This document shows positions 8,568 to 16,357 of a DNA stretch of 64,000 nt, piece after piece. The notes beneath the pieces were generated by a model. It saw only the letters and a program-made list of their open reading frames with translations. It searched no databases and was not told the DNA's origin. The stretch comes from Acholeplasma sp. CAG:878 (GTDB lineage Bacteria; Bacillota_I; Bacilli_A; RF39; UBA660). The DNA lies in contig HF989913.1 in NCBI GenBank assembly GCA_000432255.1, positions 86,727-150,726 on the forward strand, written 5' to 3'. A program made the position numbers and the translations under genes. Position 1 is the stretch's first letter; each line of letters begins with the position of its first letter.

Positions 8568-9173
8568 TTAAACCTGATTTGCAAGATATGTCTTATAGTT
8601 ATTATAAGGCAAATTAAATATTTTATATACCAAAGGTGAAATCATACAAGATTGAACAATTAATGATAGTATAAAACTATTTGATATAAAAGTATTATTT
8701 ATAAATAAAGATGCAAATACATATATTATGGCTACAAGCGTTGATAAAAACTTATAGACATTTCTTCTTTTTTGACTAACGATTGGTCTTTTATATGTAT
8801 CGGCAGGAGCATTTTTAAAGAACAATAATATTAATATAATTCCTGCAATTATTTTTAACCATATTGGAATTGTAACTGATTTTGCTAAATAAGGAACTCC
8901 AATAAATATAATACTTGAACTTAATAAGCAAATCCAACTTTTAGTAGCGTGTAATCCAAATGATGGCATCCGTATAAAGTTATATATAAGTAAGAATATT
9001 AATACCTCTTTAATTATTCCAAATAATATAGATAATATAATAATAATTATGAGTTTACTAATTAACATATATATGCCTTCTAAACCATATTTAATCTCTG
9101 CTAATTTTATTTCGTCATAATCACCATTATTTCTTAATAAATTGATACATTTATTTACAACATAATTCTTCAT
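8568..9173 (-). CDS. agrB: AgrB-type peptide-processing membrane endopeptidase
   Basis: A 201-residue polytopic membrane protein of the accessory gene regulator B family. It cleaves the AgrD precursor and forms the thiolactone. The catalytic pair falls in MPSFGLHATKSWIC: H75 and C82, matching the H77/C84 spacing in S. aureus AgrB. Several hydrophobic helices follow. The start ATG at 9173 is preceded by AGAGGA. It lies upstream of agrD in the usual agrB-agrD order. Sensor and regulator genes are on the opposite strand, converging on this pair. Confidence 0.93.
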   Translation of the reverse strand: MKNYVVNKCINLLRNNGDYDEIKLAEIKYGLEGIYMLISKLIIIIILSILFGIIKEVLIFLLIYNFIRMPSFGLHATKSWICLLSSSIIFIGVPYLAKSVTIPIWLKIIAGIILILLFFKNAPADTYKRPIVSQKRRNVYKFLSTLVAIIYVFASLFINNTFISNSFILSLIVQSCMISPLVYKIFNLPYNNYKTYLANQV

Positions 9174-9295
9174 ATTTTTATTCCTCTGTTTCTAATGATA
9201 CACCAAAAGCAAACAAAAAAACCATTAACTTGTCCTAATTGTACGTTTTTGTGTCCGAAAACACAAAAAAATAAAAAAAAACAACAAAAAAAGTC

Positions 9296-9326
9296 ATTTC
9301 AGACAAAAAATCGACTATTTCAGACA
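9296..9326 (-). promoter_or_regulatory. Candidate AgrA (LytTR) binding site, two direct repeats 21 bp apart
   Basis: ATTTCAGACA occurs at 9296-9305 and again at 9317-9326, identical 10-mers with a 21-bp period (TGTCTGAAAT on the agrB strand). Paired direct repeats about two helical turns apart are the known architecture of LytTR regulator sites. The proximal copy overlaps a possible -35 (ATGACT) for agrB by two bases, as AgrA sites do at staphylococcal P2. The role is inferred; the repeat is directly visible. Confidence 0.6.
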
Positions 9327-9416
9327 TAATTTTAACAAATTTAGTTCAAAACTGGTAAAATGATAATTGCCTTTTGGTACTAGTAAAGAATGTCAAAATT
9401 TGATATATTAAAATTC

Positions 9417-9445
9417 TTGAAGTGGTTAGACAAATGCGTTATACT
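9417..9445 (+). promoter_or_regulatory. Promoter of the cold-shock gene
   Basis: TTGAAG (9417-9422), 17-bp spacer and TATACT (9440-9445), predicting a leader of about 30 nt before the ATG at 9484. Confidence 0.75.
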
Positions 9446-9483
9446 AGTATTGTAAGAGAATTACTAGAAGGGAGATTTCGGCA

Positions 9484-9696
9484 ATGCGTGGTAAAGTAAA
9501 ATGGTTCAATAACGAAAAAGGTTATGGGTTCATTGAATACCGAGAAGGCGAGGATATCTTTGTACATTATTCTTCAATCTTATCTGAAGGATATAAAACA
9601 CTAGTTGAAGGTCAATACGTTGAGTTTGAACTAGTGCGTACAGATAAAGGTTTACAAGCCAAAAATGTAGTAGAAATTAAAACTGCCTTAGTTTAG
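9484..9696 (+). CDS. Cold-shock domain protein (CspA family)
   Basis: A 70-residue single OB-fold RNA chaperone. RNP1 is KGYGFIEY (residues 12-19) and RNP2 is DIFVHYSSI (about 24-32), with the usual KWFNNEKG entry. It binds single-stranded RNA in the cytoplasm, where the family melts secondary structure at low temperature or in stationary phase. Length is that of a standard Csp. GGGAG precedes the start. It has its own promoter and a hairpin terminator overlapping the stop codon, so it is monocistronic. Confidence 0.95.
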   Translation: MRGKVKWFNNEKGYGFIEYREGEDIFVHYSSILSEGYKTLVEGQYVEFELVRTDKGLQAKNVVEIKTALV

Positions 9697-9707
9697 GCGT
9701 TTTTTTT
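9682..9707 (+). terminator. Terminator of the cold-shock gene
   Basis: GCCT (9685-9688) pairs with AGGC (9695-9698), extended by AC/GT with one bulge, and is followed by eight T. The stop codon TAG lies in the loop and right arm. Confidence 0.65.
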
Positions 9708-9750
9708 CGCTATTTTTTAAAATTTATAGTATAATATTGTTGGTGATAGT

Positions 9751-10590
9751 ATGCAAGTAAGAAGTGTGATTTCAGTAATTTTATCATTTTTAATATTTAT
9801 TTTTATAGGAACTTTTGTATTTATAAAAGTAGCTAAAAATGTAATAAATTATGAAAATATCGAAAATTATATTGAAAATATTGATGTTTTGGATATAAGA
9901 ATAAAAAATTTAAATAATTTATTTGGTTTAAAAATTAAAACAAATGACAATACATTAGGCGATTATATTAAAACCCTTGGTATATATAATGGTTTAACTG
10001 AAGAGGAAATTAACCTTATATTGAACGATGAAAAATTTGAAAAAAATTTAAAACAACTGATACTTAATTGGTACAAAGAGAGTATGAACACGAATAATAC
10101 TTATGTTTATAATCCATTAACTAAGTTAGATATTAACAAAGATTTTATTGATGATATTGGAAATATATTTAAAAACCAAAATAATATAATAACCTCTATT
10201 GAAAATATTAATGTCATATTTATTATAGGAATAATATTGTTTTTAACAGTTTTAACAGGTTTTATTACAAAAACTATATATTATCCATTAATAACATTAG
10301 GTATTCCATCATTGATTATTGGAATTGTTTATACTATGTTGAAATATAATAAAGATTTATTTGCAAATTCTATTAAAACTTTACTACCACTTAGTGACAA
10401 TTTAACTAATTTAGTACTAGAAAGTGCTTTAAAATCAAATATAGGAACAATTTTAATAACAATAGGATTAGTTCTTATAATTATATTTACTATAGTAAAA
10501 CTACACATTAATAAAATGCTTAGAAAACTTGAACAAACAAGAAGAATTAATATAGAAGATATTGATATGGATAATATAAAGTATAATTAA
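9751..10590 (+). CDS. Unknown membrane protein with an extracytoplasmic domain
   Basis: Not recognised. The 279-residue protein has an N-terminal helix (ISVILSFLIFIFIGTFVFI). A polar, asparagine-rich segment of about 125 residues should face outward. Two more hydrophobic stretches follow near 154-195 (INVIFIIGIILFLTVLTGF and then YPLITLGIPSLIIGIVYTML), and a last helix lies near 230-250, before a basic C-terminal tail (KMLRKLEQTRR). The topology of one anchor, an outer loop and a three-helix bundle is clear; no catalytic motif is visible. The start follows GGTGAT, with TATAAT just upstream. Confidence 0.75.
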   Translation: MQVRSVISVILSFLIFIFIGTFVFIKVAKNVINYENIENYIENIDVLDIRIKNLNNLFGLKIKTNDNTLGDYIKTLGIYNGLTEEEINLILNDEKFEKNLKQLILNWYKESMNTNNTYVYNPLTKLDINKDFIDDIGNIFKNQNNIITSIENINVIFIIGIILFLTVLTGFITKTIYYPLITLGIPSLIIGIVYTMLKYNKDLFANSIKTLLPLSDNLTNLVLESALKSNIGTILITIGLVLIIIFTIVKLHINKMLRKLEQTRRINIEDIDMDNIKYN

Positions 10591-10593
10591 ATA

Positions 10594-10977
10594 TTAAAAT
10601 ATTGGGTTTTCAATGTCAGATAAACTATTATTATCCCAGTTATAGAAAACAACATATAAAACAAGTAAAGCAGTAATTACAGTTAATATAGAAGCAAAAA
10701 TTTGAATTTTAAAAGGTTTTAAATCTTTGTTCTTTTCTTTAGCAATTTCATATCCTTCAATATTATCATATAAAATGATTAAAACTATAATCAAAACTAA
10801 AAGACGATTAAAAAGCAATATGTATTGGTCGTCTTTTTTATTTAAAATTCTTTTTCTATTCAATAAATCTTGTCTGTTTTCATAAGTTAAATAAATTGAT
10901 ATAATTATTGTTACTATAAACATTAAAGCTGTAGCAATATCAATATTTAAAAGTTCAATTTCTTTTTCATTTTTCAT
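10594..10977 (-). CDS. Unknown three-helix membrane protein, probable leaderless transcript
   Basis: Not recognised; 127 residues. Hydrophobic helices lie near residues 11-28 (IDIATALMFIVTIIISIYL), 52-68 (LLFNRLLVLIIVLIILY) and 92-112 (IFASILTVITALLVLYVVFY), separated by basic loops such as NRQDLLNRKRILNKK. No Shine-Dalgarno sequence precedes the ATG. Instead TATACT ends five bases before it, so transcription should start at or next to the start codon. The gene is divergent from the deacetylase at 11011, which has the same arrangement. Confidence 0.75.
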   Translation of the reverse strand: MKNEKEIELLNIDIATALMFIVTIIISIYLTYENRQDLLNRKRILNKKDDQYILLFNRLLVLIIVLIILYDNIEGYEIAKEKNKDLKPFKIQIFASILTVITALLVLYVVFYNWDNNSLSDIENPIF

Positions 10978-10982
10978 ATTAA

Positions 10983-11005
10983 AGTATATTAAATTTGAAT
11001 ATAAT
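10983..11005. promoter_or_regulatory. Divergent leaderless -10 elements
   Basis: On minus, TATACT (10988-10983) is followed by five bases and ATG at 10977. On plus, TATAAT (11000-11005) is followed by five bases and ATG at 11011. Both read TATA(C/A)TTTAATATG. The same string starts the yunB gene at 15476-15489. No ribosome-binding sequence fits between -10 and ATG. Confidence 0.65.
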
Positions 11006-11010
11006 TTAAT

Positions 11011-12267
11011 ATGAAAAAATATTTATTAATTTTAATTTTAATACTATGTGGCTGTGGAAACAAAAACATTGAAATGGTTTTTGAAAATAGTCATAATATG
11101 AAAATATCGATAAACTTTCCTGAATCGGGAATAAAAAAATTAGATAACTTAGTTTCTGATTATGTTGATACTATTTATCAAGGTTTTAAAAACGAATATG
11201 AAAATGTTTATGCTTTAGAGCAAGTATCAGAACTTAATGTTGACTATAAATATAGTGTTATTAATGAGCGATATATAAATATCATTCTTTATACATTTAT
11301 AAATTCATCTAAACTGGCTCACCCAATTAATGAGGTAAAAACATTTGTGTATGATAAACAAAAAAACAAATTAATAACAATTTACGATTTAATTAATAAT
11401 AGCCAAATAAATATCTTATTAAAAAATTTAAAAATGAATATCGTTAGAAAATATAAAGAATGTTTATTATTAGAAAATATATCTTCAAAAATCACCCCCG
11501 ATGAGGATTATATGTTTAATATAACTAAAGATAGTATTGTCTTTTATTTTAATCCTTATACAATAACAACTGGAAGTTGTGGGATTATAGATGTCGAAGT
11601 TAGTTTAAACAAATTAGACACATCGTTCAAATCGAAAGAAACTATAAAAAAATATCCTCCAATTACAAAAACAATATCTAAAAATTTGGATTTAAATAAA
11701 AAAACAGTTGCTATTACTTTTGATGATGGACCAAGTAAATATACCAATCAAATTTTGGAGTTGTTAAAAGAGAATAACGCAAATGCTACATTTTTTGTAC
11801 TAGGAAACAAAGTCAAAGATTATTCTGATACAATAAGAAAAAGTATTTCATTGGGTAATGAAATAGGAAATCATTCGTATAATCATAAATGGTTAACCAG
11901 TCTAAGTTTAGATGAACTAAATTTACAAATATCTAAAACTAATGCTCTAATAAAAGAAATAAGTGGTTATGAATGTAATTTATTTAGGCCAACTTATGGT
12001 TCAGTTAATAAAAAAATAAGAGAAAATGTTGATATGAATATAGTATTATGGTCGGTCGATAGTAACGATTGGAAAATAAAAAATAGCAAAACAATTGCTA
12101 GCAAGGTTTTAAGTAAGGTTGACGATGGTGATATAATACTATTTCATGATACATATGAAAGAACATATAAAGCGTTACAAATAATTGTTCCAACCTTAAT
12201 TAGTGAAGGCTATCAAATAGTAACTGTAAGTGAATTAGAAAAAATAAAATTAGAAAGAAATATTTAA
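11011..12267 (+). CDS. PdaC-like lipoprotein polysaccharide deacetylase
   Basis: An extracellular deacetylase of 418 residues. The N-terminus MKKYLLILILILCGC is a lipoprotein signal with lipobox LCGC. Residues about 20-195 resemble the DUF4163/DUF3298 pair found in front of the catalytic domain in Bacillus PdaC. The NodB domain (about 230-410) has motif 1 TFDDGP with the metal-binding Asp pair, motif 2 HSYNH, motif 3 RPTYG, motif 4 WSVDSNDW and motif 5 ILFHD. It probably removes acetyl groups from peptidoglycan N-acetylmuramic acid or N-acetylglucosamine, giving lysozyme tolerance. It appears to be translated from a leaderless mRNA. Confidence 0.88.
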   Translation: MKKYLLILILILCGCGNKNIEMVFENSHNMKISINFPESGIKKLDNLVSDYVDTIYQGFKNEYENVYALEQVSELNVDYKYSVINERYINIILYTFINSSKLAHPINEVKTFVYDKQKNKLITIYDLINNSQINILLKNLKMNIVRKYKECLLLENISSKITPDEDYMFNITKDSIVFYFNPYTITTGSCGIIDVEVSLNKLDTSFKSKETIKKYPPITKTISKNLDLNKKTVAITFDDGPSKYTNQILELLKENNANATFFVLGNKVKDYSDTIRKSISLGNEIGNHSYNHKWLTSLSLDELNLQISKTNALIKEISGYECNLFRPTYGSVNKKIRENVDMNIVLWSVDSNDWKIKNSKTIASKVLSKVDDGDIILFHDTYERTYKALQIIVPTLISEGYQIVTVSELEKIKLERNI

Positions 12268-12272
12268 AACTA

Positions 12273-12301
12273 TTGAAAAGCATAAAAACATATGGTAAAA
12301 T
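12273..12301 (+). promoter_or_regulatory. Promoter of the ABC-2 exporter operon
   Basis: TTGAAA (12273-12278), 17-bp spacer and TAAAAT (12296-12301), predicting transcription from about 12308 with a leader of about 90 nt. Confidence 0.7.
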
Positions 12302-12307
12302 TAACAT

Positions 12308-12397
12308 GACGTTTTGCAAAAAATCTATATATTTTACAACAAGACATACTGCATATTTTAAATATGTGGTTTTTTGCGTTATGGAAGGAGTGATAAA
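12308..12397 (+). promoter_or_regulatory. Structured leader with intrinsic hairpin, possible attenuator
   Basis: Inside the predicted leader, CATATTTTAAATATG (12352-12366) can form a hairpin followed by GTGG and six T (12370-12375), as in a terminator. GCAAAAAA at 12316-12323 is perfectly complementary to TTTTTTGC at 12370-12377, so the T run can pair upstream instead. Two exclusive structures before a drug-type exporter suggest conditional termination. The hairpin could simply be the terminator of the preceding gene. Confidence 0.4.
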
Positions 12398-13381
12398 GTG
12401 GCGTCGTATATTGAACTTAGGAACATAAAAAAACAATTTAAAGTTCCTATTAGAAAAAGTGGCTTGAAAGAAGCTTTTAAAGCATTTTTCAAACGCGAAT
12501 ACAAGCAAATTTTGGCAGTTGATGATATTTCTTTTCAAATTGAAAAGGGAGAAATCGTTGGCTACATCGGACCAAATGGGGCGGGAAAAAGTACAACAAT
12601 TAAAATGCTTACAGGTATTCTTACTCCGACTAGTGGTATGTGTGTAGTTGATGGAATGACACCTTATCTTGAAAGAGAAAAATATGTAGCAAAAATAGGT
12701 GTTGTTTTTGGTCAAAGAAGTCAATTATGGTGGGATATACCAGCAATTGATACATTTGACTTACTAGCAGACATTTACAAATTAAATCATGAAGAATACA
12801 TAAAAACAAAAGACGAATTAATAAAATTGCTAAACTTAGAAGAAATAGTTAAAGTACCAGTTAGACAACTAAGTTTAGGTCAAAGGATGCGATGCGAAAT
12901 TGCTGCTTCACTATTACATAAACCAGAAATACTATTTTTAGATGAACCGACAATAGGATTAGATGCTATTTCTAAAACGATCGTTAGAAACTTTATAAAA
13001 AAAATAAATAAAGAACAAAATGTTACGGTAATATTAACTACTCATGATATGAAAGATATTGAAACATTAGCAAAAAGAATTATTTTAATCGGAAAAGGTA
13101 AAATACTATATGATGGCTCTTTAACAAAACTAAAAAATAGATATAAAACGAATAAATATATAAATGTAGAATGCAATCAGTTAACAAAATTGCGTTTAAA
13201 AGGAATAATAAGTCAAACAAAAACAAAAGATGGTTATGAATTTGTAATAAATTCAAAGATATTAGAAATGTCAAAATTTTTAAATGTTTTATCATCTAAA
13301 ACTGAAATTAAAAACATCGATATAGAAGAAGAAAATATCGATGACATTATAGTAAAACTATATGAGGAATTTGAACTATGA
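12398..13381 (+). CDS. ABC-2 type exporter ATP-binding protein
   Basis: ATPase of a three-gene ABC-2 exporter (the COG4586 type). Walker A is GPNGAGKST, the Q-loop is near VVFGQRSQLWW (typical for this family), the signature is LSLGQRMRCEIA, Walker B is ILFLDEPTIGLD and the switch histidine lies in TTHDMKD. An N-terminal extension (KKQFKVPIRKSGLKEAFKAFF) is also characteristic of this family. The start is taken as GTG 12398, with AAGGAG nine bases upstream. An in-frame TTG at 12374 lies before the ribosome site. The substrate is unknown; related systems export drugs or lipids. Confidence 0.9.
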   Translation: MASYIELRNIKKQFKVPIRKSGLKEAFKAFFKREYKQILAVDDISFQIEKGEIVGYIGPNGAGKSTTIKMLTGILTPTSGMCVVDGMTPYLEREKYVAKIGVVFGQRSQLWWDIPAIDTFDLLADIYKLNHEEYIKTKDELIKLLNLEEIVKVPVRQLSLGQRMRCEIAASLLHKPEILFLDEPTIGLDAISKTIVRNFIKKINKEQNVTVILTTHDMKDIETLAKRIILIGKGKILYDGSLTKLKNRYKTNKYINVECNQLTKLRLKGIISQTKTKDGYEFVINSKILEMSKFLNVLSSKTEIKNIDIEEENIDDIIVKLYEEFEL

Positions 13382-14181
13382 AACCATATTTATCATATTT
13401 TAAATTAAGATTCATGACTTGTCTACAATATAGAAGTGCAGCTATAGCAGGTATATTAACTCAAGTATTTTTTGCTTTTGTTTATATAATGGTATATTTA
13501 GCTTTTTATGAATCAGGAGATGCTAACGCACCGATGACATTAAAGCAAGTTATAAATTATATGTGGTTAAATCAAATGTTTTTTACTTTAATTTATTTAA
13601 GTTATAAAGATAAAGATATAATCAATTTAATCAAAGATGGAAATATATCATATGAATTAGCAAGACCATTAAACGTATATTTTATGTGGTTTGCAAAAAT
13701 TTTATCTCAAAGAATTTCTATGATGTTATTAAGATGCATTCCAGTTATGGTCTTAGCTTTTGTCCTACCAGAACCTTATAAATTAATGCTCCCATTAAAT
13801 TTTTCAACTTTTTTATTATTTTTGCTGTCGTTTTGTATAAGTGCTATTTTAATAACTGGAATCACTATGCTTTTTCATATAATAACTATGTTTACTTTAG
13901 ATGAAAAGGGGGCTACATCAATTATTATAAACATAGCAGATATTTTTTCAGGACAAGTAATACCTCTTCCATTTTTCCCATTGTTTTTACAAAAAGTTGC
14001 TATATTACTACCTTTTAGATATATAAGTGATTTCCCATTTAGAATATATACATCACATATAGTAGAAAACGAAGCAATTATAGGAATAATAATTCAATTT
14101 GTGTGGTTAATAATAATTTTAATAGGTGGTTACCTGCTGATGAATAAAGCTTTAAGTAAAACGATTGTACAAGGAGGTTAA
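13378..14181 (+). CDS. ABC-2 exporter permease (COG4587-like)
   Basis: First membrane subunit of the exporter, 267 residues with six predicted helices, including AGILTQVFFAFVYIMVYLAF, FLLFLLSFCISAILITGIT and the last helix IIGIIIQFVWLIIILIGGYLL. ABC-2 permeases of this class typically have a conserved phrase before the last helices, here IINIADIFSGQVIPLPFFP. It overlaps the ATPase stop by four bases and is followed at once by a second permease. The two permeases should pair around an ATPase dimer. Confidence 0.88.
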   Translation: MKPYLSYFKLRFMTCLQYRSAAIAGILTQVFFAFVYIMVYLAFYESGDANAPMTLKQVINYMWLNQMFFTLIYLSYKDKDIINLIKDGNISYELARPLNVYFMWFAKILSQRISMMLLRCIPVMVLAFVLPEPYKLMLPLNFSTFLLFLLSFCISAILITGITMLFHIITMFTLDEKGATSIIINIADIFSGQVIPLPFFPLFLQKVAILLPFRYISDFPFRIYTSHIVENEAIIGIIIQFVWLIIILIGGYLLMNKALSKTIVQGG

Positions 14182-14182
14182 A

Positions 14183-14959
14183 ATGAAACTATACTTAAAA
14201 TATTTAAAATTACATTTAAAATCAACTATGCAATATAAAACATCCTTTATTTTATCTTTTATATCACAATTTTTTGTCGCTTTTTCTTTCTATTTTGTTG
14301 TCATTTCTATGTTTGATAAATTCAATAACATTAAAGGCTTTACTTTATATGAAGTATTGTTAACTACAGGAATAATATATTTTGGTTTTAGTTTCAATGA
14401 ATTTTTTGTAAGAGGAATCGATAATTTTGACAATCAAATTGTGAAAGGAACATTTGATAGAATTTTACTAAGACCAAGAAACATATTTTTTCAAGCTATG
14501 GTAGAAGAAATGGATTTTGTAAAAATATCAAGAATTCTACAAGCAATAGCAATAATTGTAATTTCCCTAGTTAATTTAAATATACAGTTTAATATATTTA
14601 GAATTATAGCCTTTATTTTAATGTTATTAAGTTCTATCGCTATATTTTTAAGTTTAAATATACTATCAGCCTCATATTGTTTTATAACAATTCAAGGACT
14701 AGAAGTTAGACATATATTTACCGATGGTGGGAAATATGTGGCTCAGTATCCAATTAATATTTATAAAAAAGGTTTTGCTCTATTTTTTACTGTTATAATT
14801 CCATATGCTTTTGTAAATTATTATCCTCTTTTATATTTTACAGGTAAGTCTAATAATATATTTTATTGTTTTAGTCCATTAATCGTTTTAATTTATTTGT
14901 TTATTTCTTTTAAAGTGTTTAATATTGGAGTTAAAAAATATTCAAGTACTGGTTCATAG
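14183..14959 (+). CDS. ABC-2 exporter permease (COG3694-like)
   Basis: Second membrane subunit, 258 residues from ATG 14183 and hydrophobic throughout with six predicted helices. FVRGIDNFDNQIVKGTFDRILLRPRN is the conserved cytoplasmic loop seen in this permease class. The start is set by AAGGAGG at 14171-14177; an in-frame TTG at 14165 lies before that site and inside the previous gene. The stop codon sits at a strong bidirectional terminator. Together with 12398 and 13378 it forms one operon. Confidence 0.88.
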   Translation: MKLYLKYLKLHLKSTMQYKTSFILSFISQFFVAFSFYFVVISMFDKFNNIKGFTLYEVLLTTGIIYFGFSFNEFFVRGIDNFDNQIVKGTFDRILLRPRNIFFQAMVEEMDFVKISRILQAIAIIVISLVNLNIQFNIFRIIAFILMLLSSIAIFLSLNILSASYCFITIQGLEVRHIFTDGGKYVAQYPINIYKKGFALFFTVIIPYAFVNYYPLLYFTGKSNNIFYCFSPLIVLIYLFISFKVFNIGVKKYSSTGS

Positions 14960-14984
14960 AATGTGAATTTTCACATTCTTTTTT
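14959..14984. terminator. Bidirectional terminator, ABC operon / CBS gene
   Basis: GAATGTGA (14959-14966), a 4-nt loop and TCACATTC (14971-14978), followed by six T. It separates convergent genes. Confidence 0.85.
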
Positions 14985-14990
14985 AACTTT

Positions 14991-15431
14991 TTATAACTCA
15001 AATTCATCTACTTTAGTTATATAAGAATCATCACATCTATTAATTGCAAATATTTCTTTTATATTATTTGTTAAATCAAGGTTAGAATTTAACAAATCAG
15101 ATAAAGATATAATTCCTACTAATTTATTATTTTCAACTACTAATAATCTTTTGATTTTATGTTTAGTCATTAAATTTATAGCTTTACTTATTTCATCGTT
15201 TGAATCTATAGTAATTAATTCAGTAGTTAAATATCCATCTATTTTATTATCATTATTTGCAAGTATTCTAGTTACAATATCTCTATCTGTCAACACACCA
15301 ACTATTTTATTTTTATTTGCGATAGGAACAAATCCAATATCGTATTTTTTCATTATGTTTGCTAGTTCATTTAAACTAGAATTTATATCAAATACAACTA
15401 GAGAACTACACATAAAATTTTTAACTTTCAT
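14991..15431 (-). CDS. Tandem CBS-domain protein
   Basis: A 146-residue protein consisting of two CBS domains (about 7-60 and 69-120) and a short acidic tail. Typical phrases are FVPIANKNKIVGVLTDRDIV and KRLLVVENNKLVGIISLSDLL. CBS pairs bind adenosine nucleotides such as ATP, AMP, SAM or c-di-AMP and act as cytoplasmic sensors. There is no fused effector domain, so the partner is unknown. GGTGATTAT precedes the ATG. It is convergent with the ABC exporter operon and divergent from yunB. Confidence 0.9.
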   Translation of the reverse strand: MKVKNFMCSSLVVFDINSSLNELANIMKKYDIGFVPIANKNKIVGVLTDRDIVTRILANNDNKIDGYLTTELITIDSNDEISKAINLMTKHKIKRLLVVENNKLVGIISLSDLLNSNLDLTNNIKEIFAINRCDDSYITKVDEFEL

Positions 15432-15475
15432 ATAATCACCACTTATATTTTGTTTTTAAAATTTAAAAATATACA

Positions 15476-15481
15476 TATAAT
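15476..15481 (+). promoter_or_regulatory. Leaderless -10 element of yunB
   Basis: TATAAT ends five bases before the yunB ATG at 15487. The 8-mer CATATAAT also resembles the Bacillus sigma-E -10 (CATACAAT) by one mismatch, which fits the sigma-E control of yunB there. No clear -35 is visible. Confidence 0.5.
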
Positions 15482-15486
15482 TTAAT

Positions 15487-16248
15487 ATGAGAAGAATGAG
15501 ATTAAAAAGAAAGATTAAAATGTTTAATAAACCAATAAATGTTATAGTGTTTATAATTATAGTTTTTATTATAGCTTTTTTTCTATTACTTAAAGTTGTC
15601 AATCTAAAAGTAAATCCAGTTTTATTTGAATATGCAGAATTAGAATCAAGAAAATTGGCAAGTATTATTATAAATAATGCAGTTGCTAAAAATGTAACAG
15701 AAAACATAGATATAGATGAATTATTTATAATTACAAGAGATAGCAATAATGAAATTAAAACAATAGATTTTAATCCTTTAACAGTAAATAAAATTCTAAC
15801 AAAAGTAACAAACAGCGTTCAAATTAATTTAAAATATATCGAACAGGGAAAAGTCGAATTGCTCGCACTTACAACAGATGAACTAATTGATTACGATATT
15901 AATAAATTAAAAAAAGGAATAATTTATGAAATACCCACAGGAGTTATATTTAATAACTCTTTTTTATCTAATTTAGGGCCAAAATTACCTGTTAAATTAT
16001 GTTTAGCAGGTGATATAATAAGTCATATAAACACTAAAGTAACTAATTATGGTATTAATAATGCATTAATAGAAGTGGGAGTTGTATTAGAATTAAAAGA
16101 ACAAGTAATACTACCATTTATGTCCGAAAGAATAAAAATTGAATGTGAAATACCAGTTGCAATAAAATTAATTCAAGGAACTGTTCCTAATTATTATTTT
16201 AATGGATTAGATAAAAATTCCCCATCTGTAACTTTACCTATTTCTTAA
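15487..16248 (+). CDS. yunB: Sporulation protein YunB family
   Basis: A 253-residue protein with a basic N-terminus, one transmembrane helix (VIVFIIIVFIIAFFLLLKVV) and an extracytoplasmic domain. The domain follows Bacillus YunB closely: a segment on residues of Tyr/Ala/Glu (EYAELESRKLASIIINNAV), TIDFNPLTVNKIL, YEIPTGV, SNLGPKLPVK, YGINNALIEV and IPVAIKLIQGTVPNYY. In Bacillus subtilis YunB is a mother-cell protein needed for efficient sporulation; its molecular role is not known. It suggests a spore-forming organism or ancestor. The mRNA appears leaderless. Confidence 0.9.
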   Translation: MRRMRLKRKIKMFNKPINVIVFIIIVFIIAFFLLLKVVNLKVNPVLFEYAELESRKLASIIINNAVAKNVTENIDIDELFIITRDSNNEIKTIDFNPLTVNKILTKVTNSVQINLKYIEQGKVELLALTTDELIDYDINKLKKGIIYEIPTGVIFNNSFLSNLGPKLPVKLCLAGDIISHINTKVTNYGINNALIEVGVVLELKEQVILPFMSERIKIECEIPVAIKLIQGTVPNYYFNGLDKNSPSVTLPIS

Positions 16249-16357
16249 AAATATTAGATAGATGTAAAGTAGTGTGTTTAACTTTTACTTTCAAACATTT
16301 TCCATTTACTAATTGAATAAAAAAAAATAATGTGGTATACTAAAAATGGTGATTATA

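Larger units (their letters stand above)
9174..9483. other. Divergent intergenic region agrB / csp
   Basis: These 310 bases hold the control region for agrB-agrD (minus) and the cold-shock gene (plus). There is a 21-bp-spaced direct repeat at 9296-9326, candidate minus-strand promoter elements (ATGACT at 9297-9292, TATTTT at 9273-9268, 18-bp spacer; alternatively TACAAT at 9243-9238), and a strong csp promoter at 9417-9445. I see no further gene. Confidence 0.6.

Noticed and set aside
9245..9272. Terminator between agrB and csp
   Set aside because: TTTTTGTGT/ACACAAAAA is a hairpin, but no T run follows on either strand and it lies inside the control region.
12200..12724. 174-codon minus-strand frame across the ABC leader
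   Set aside because: It overlaps the ABC ATPase start in antisense and has a composition typical of shadow frames.
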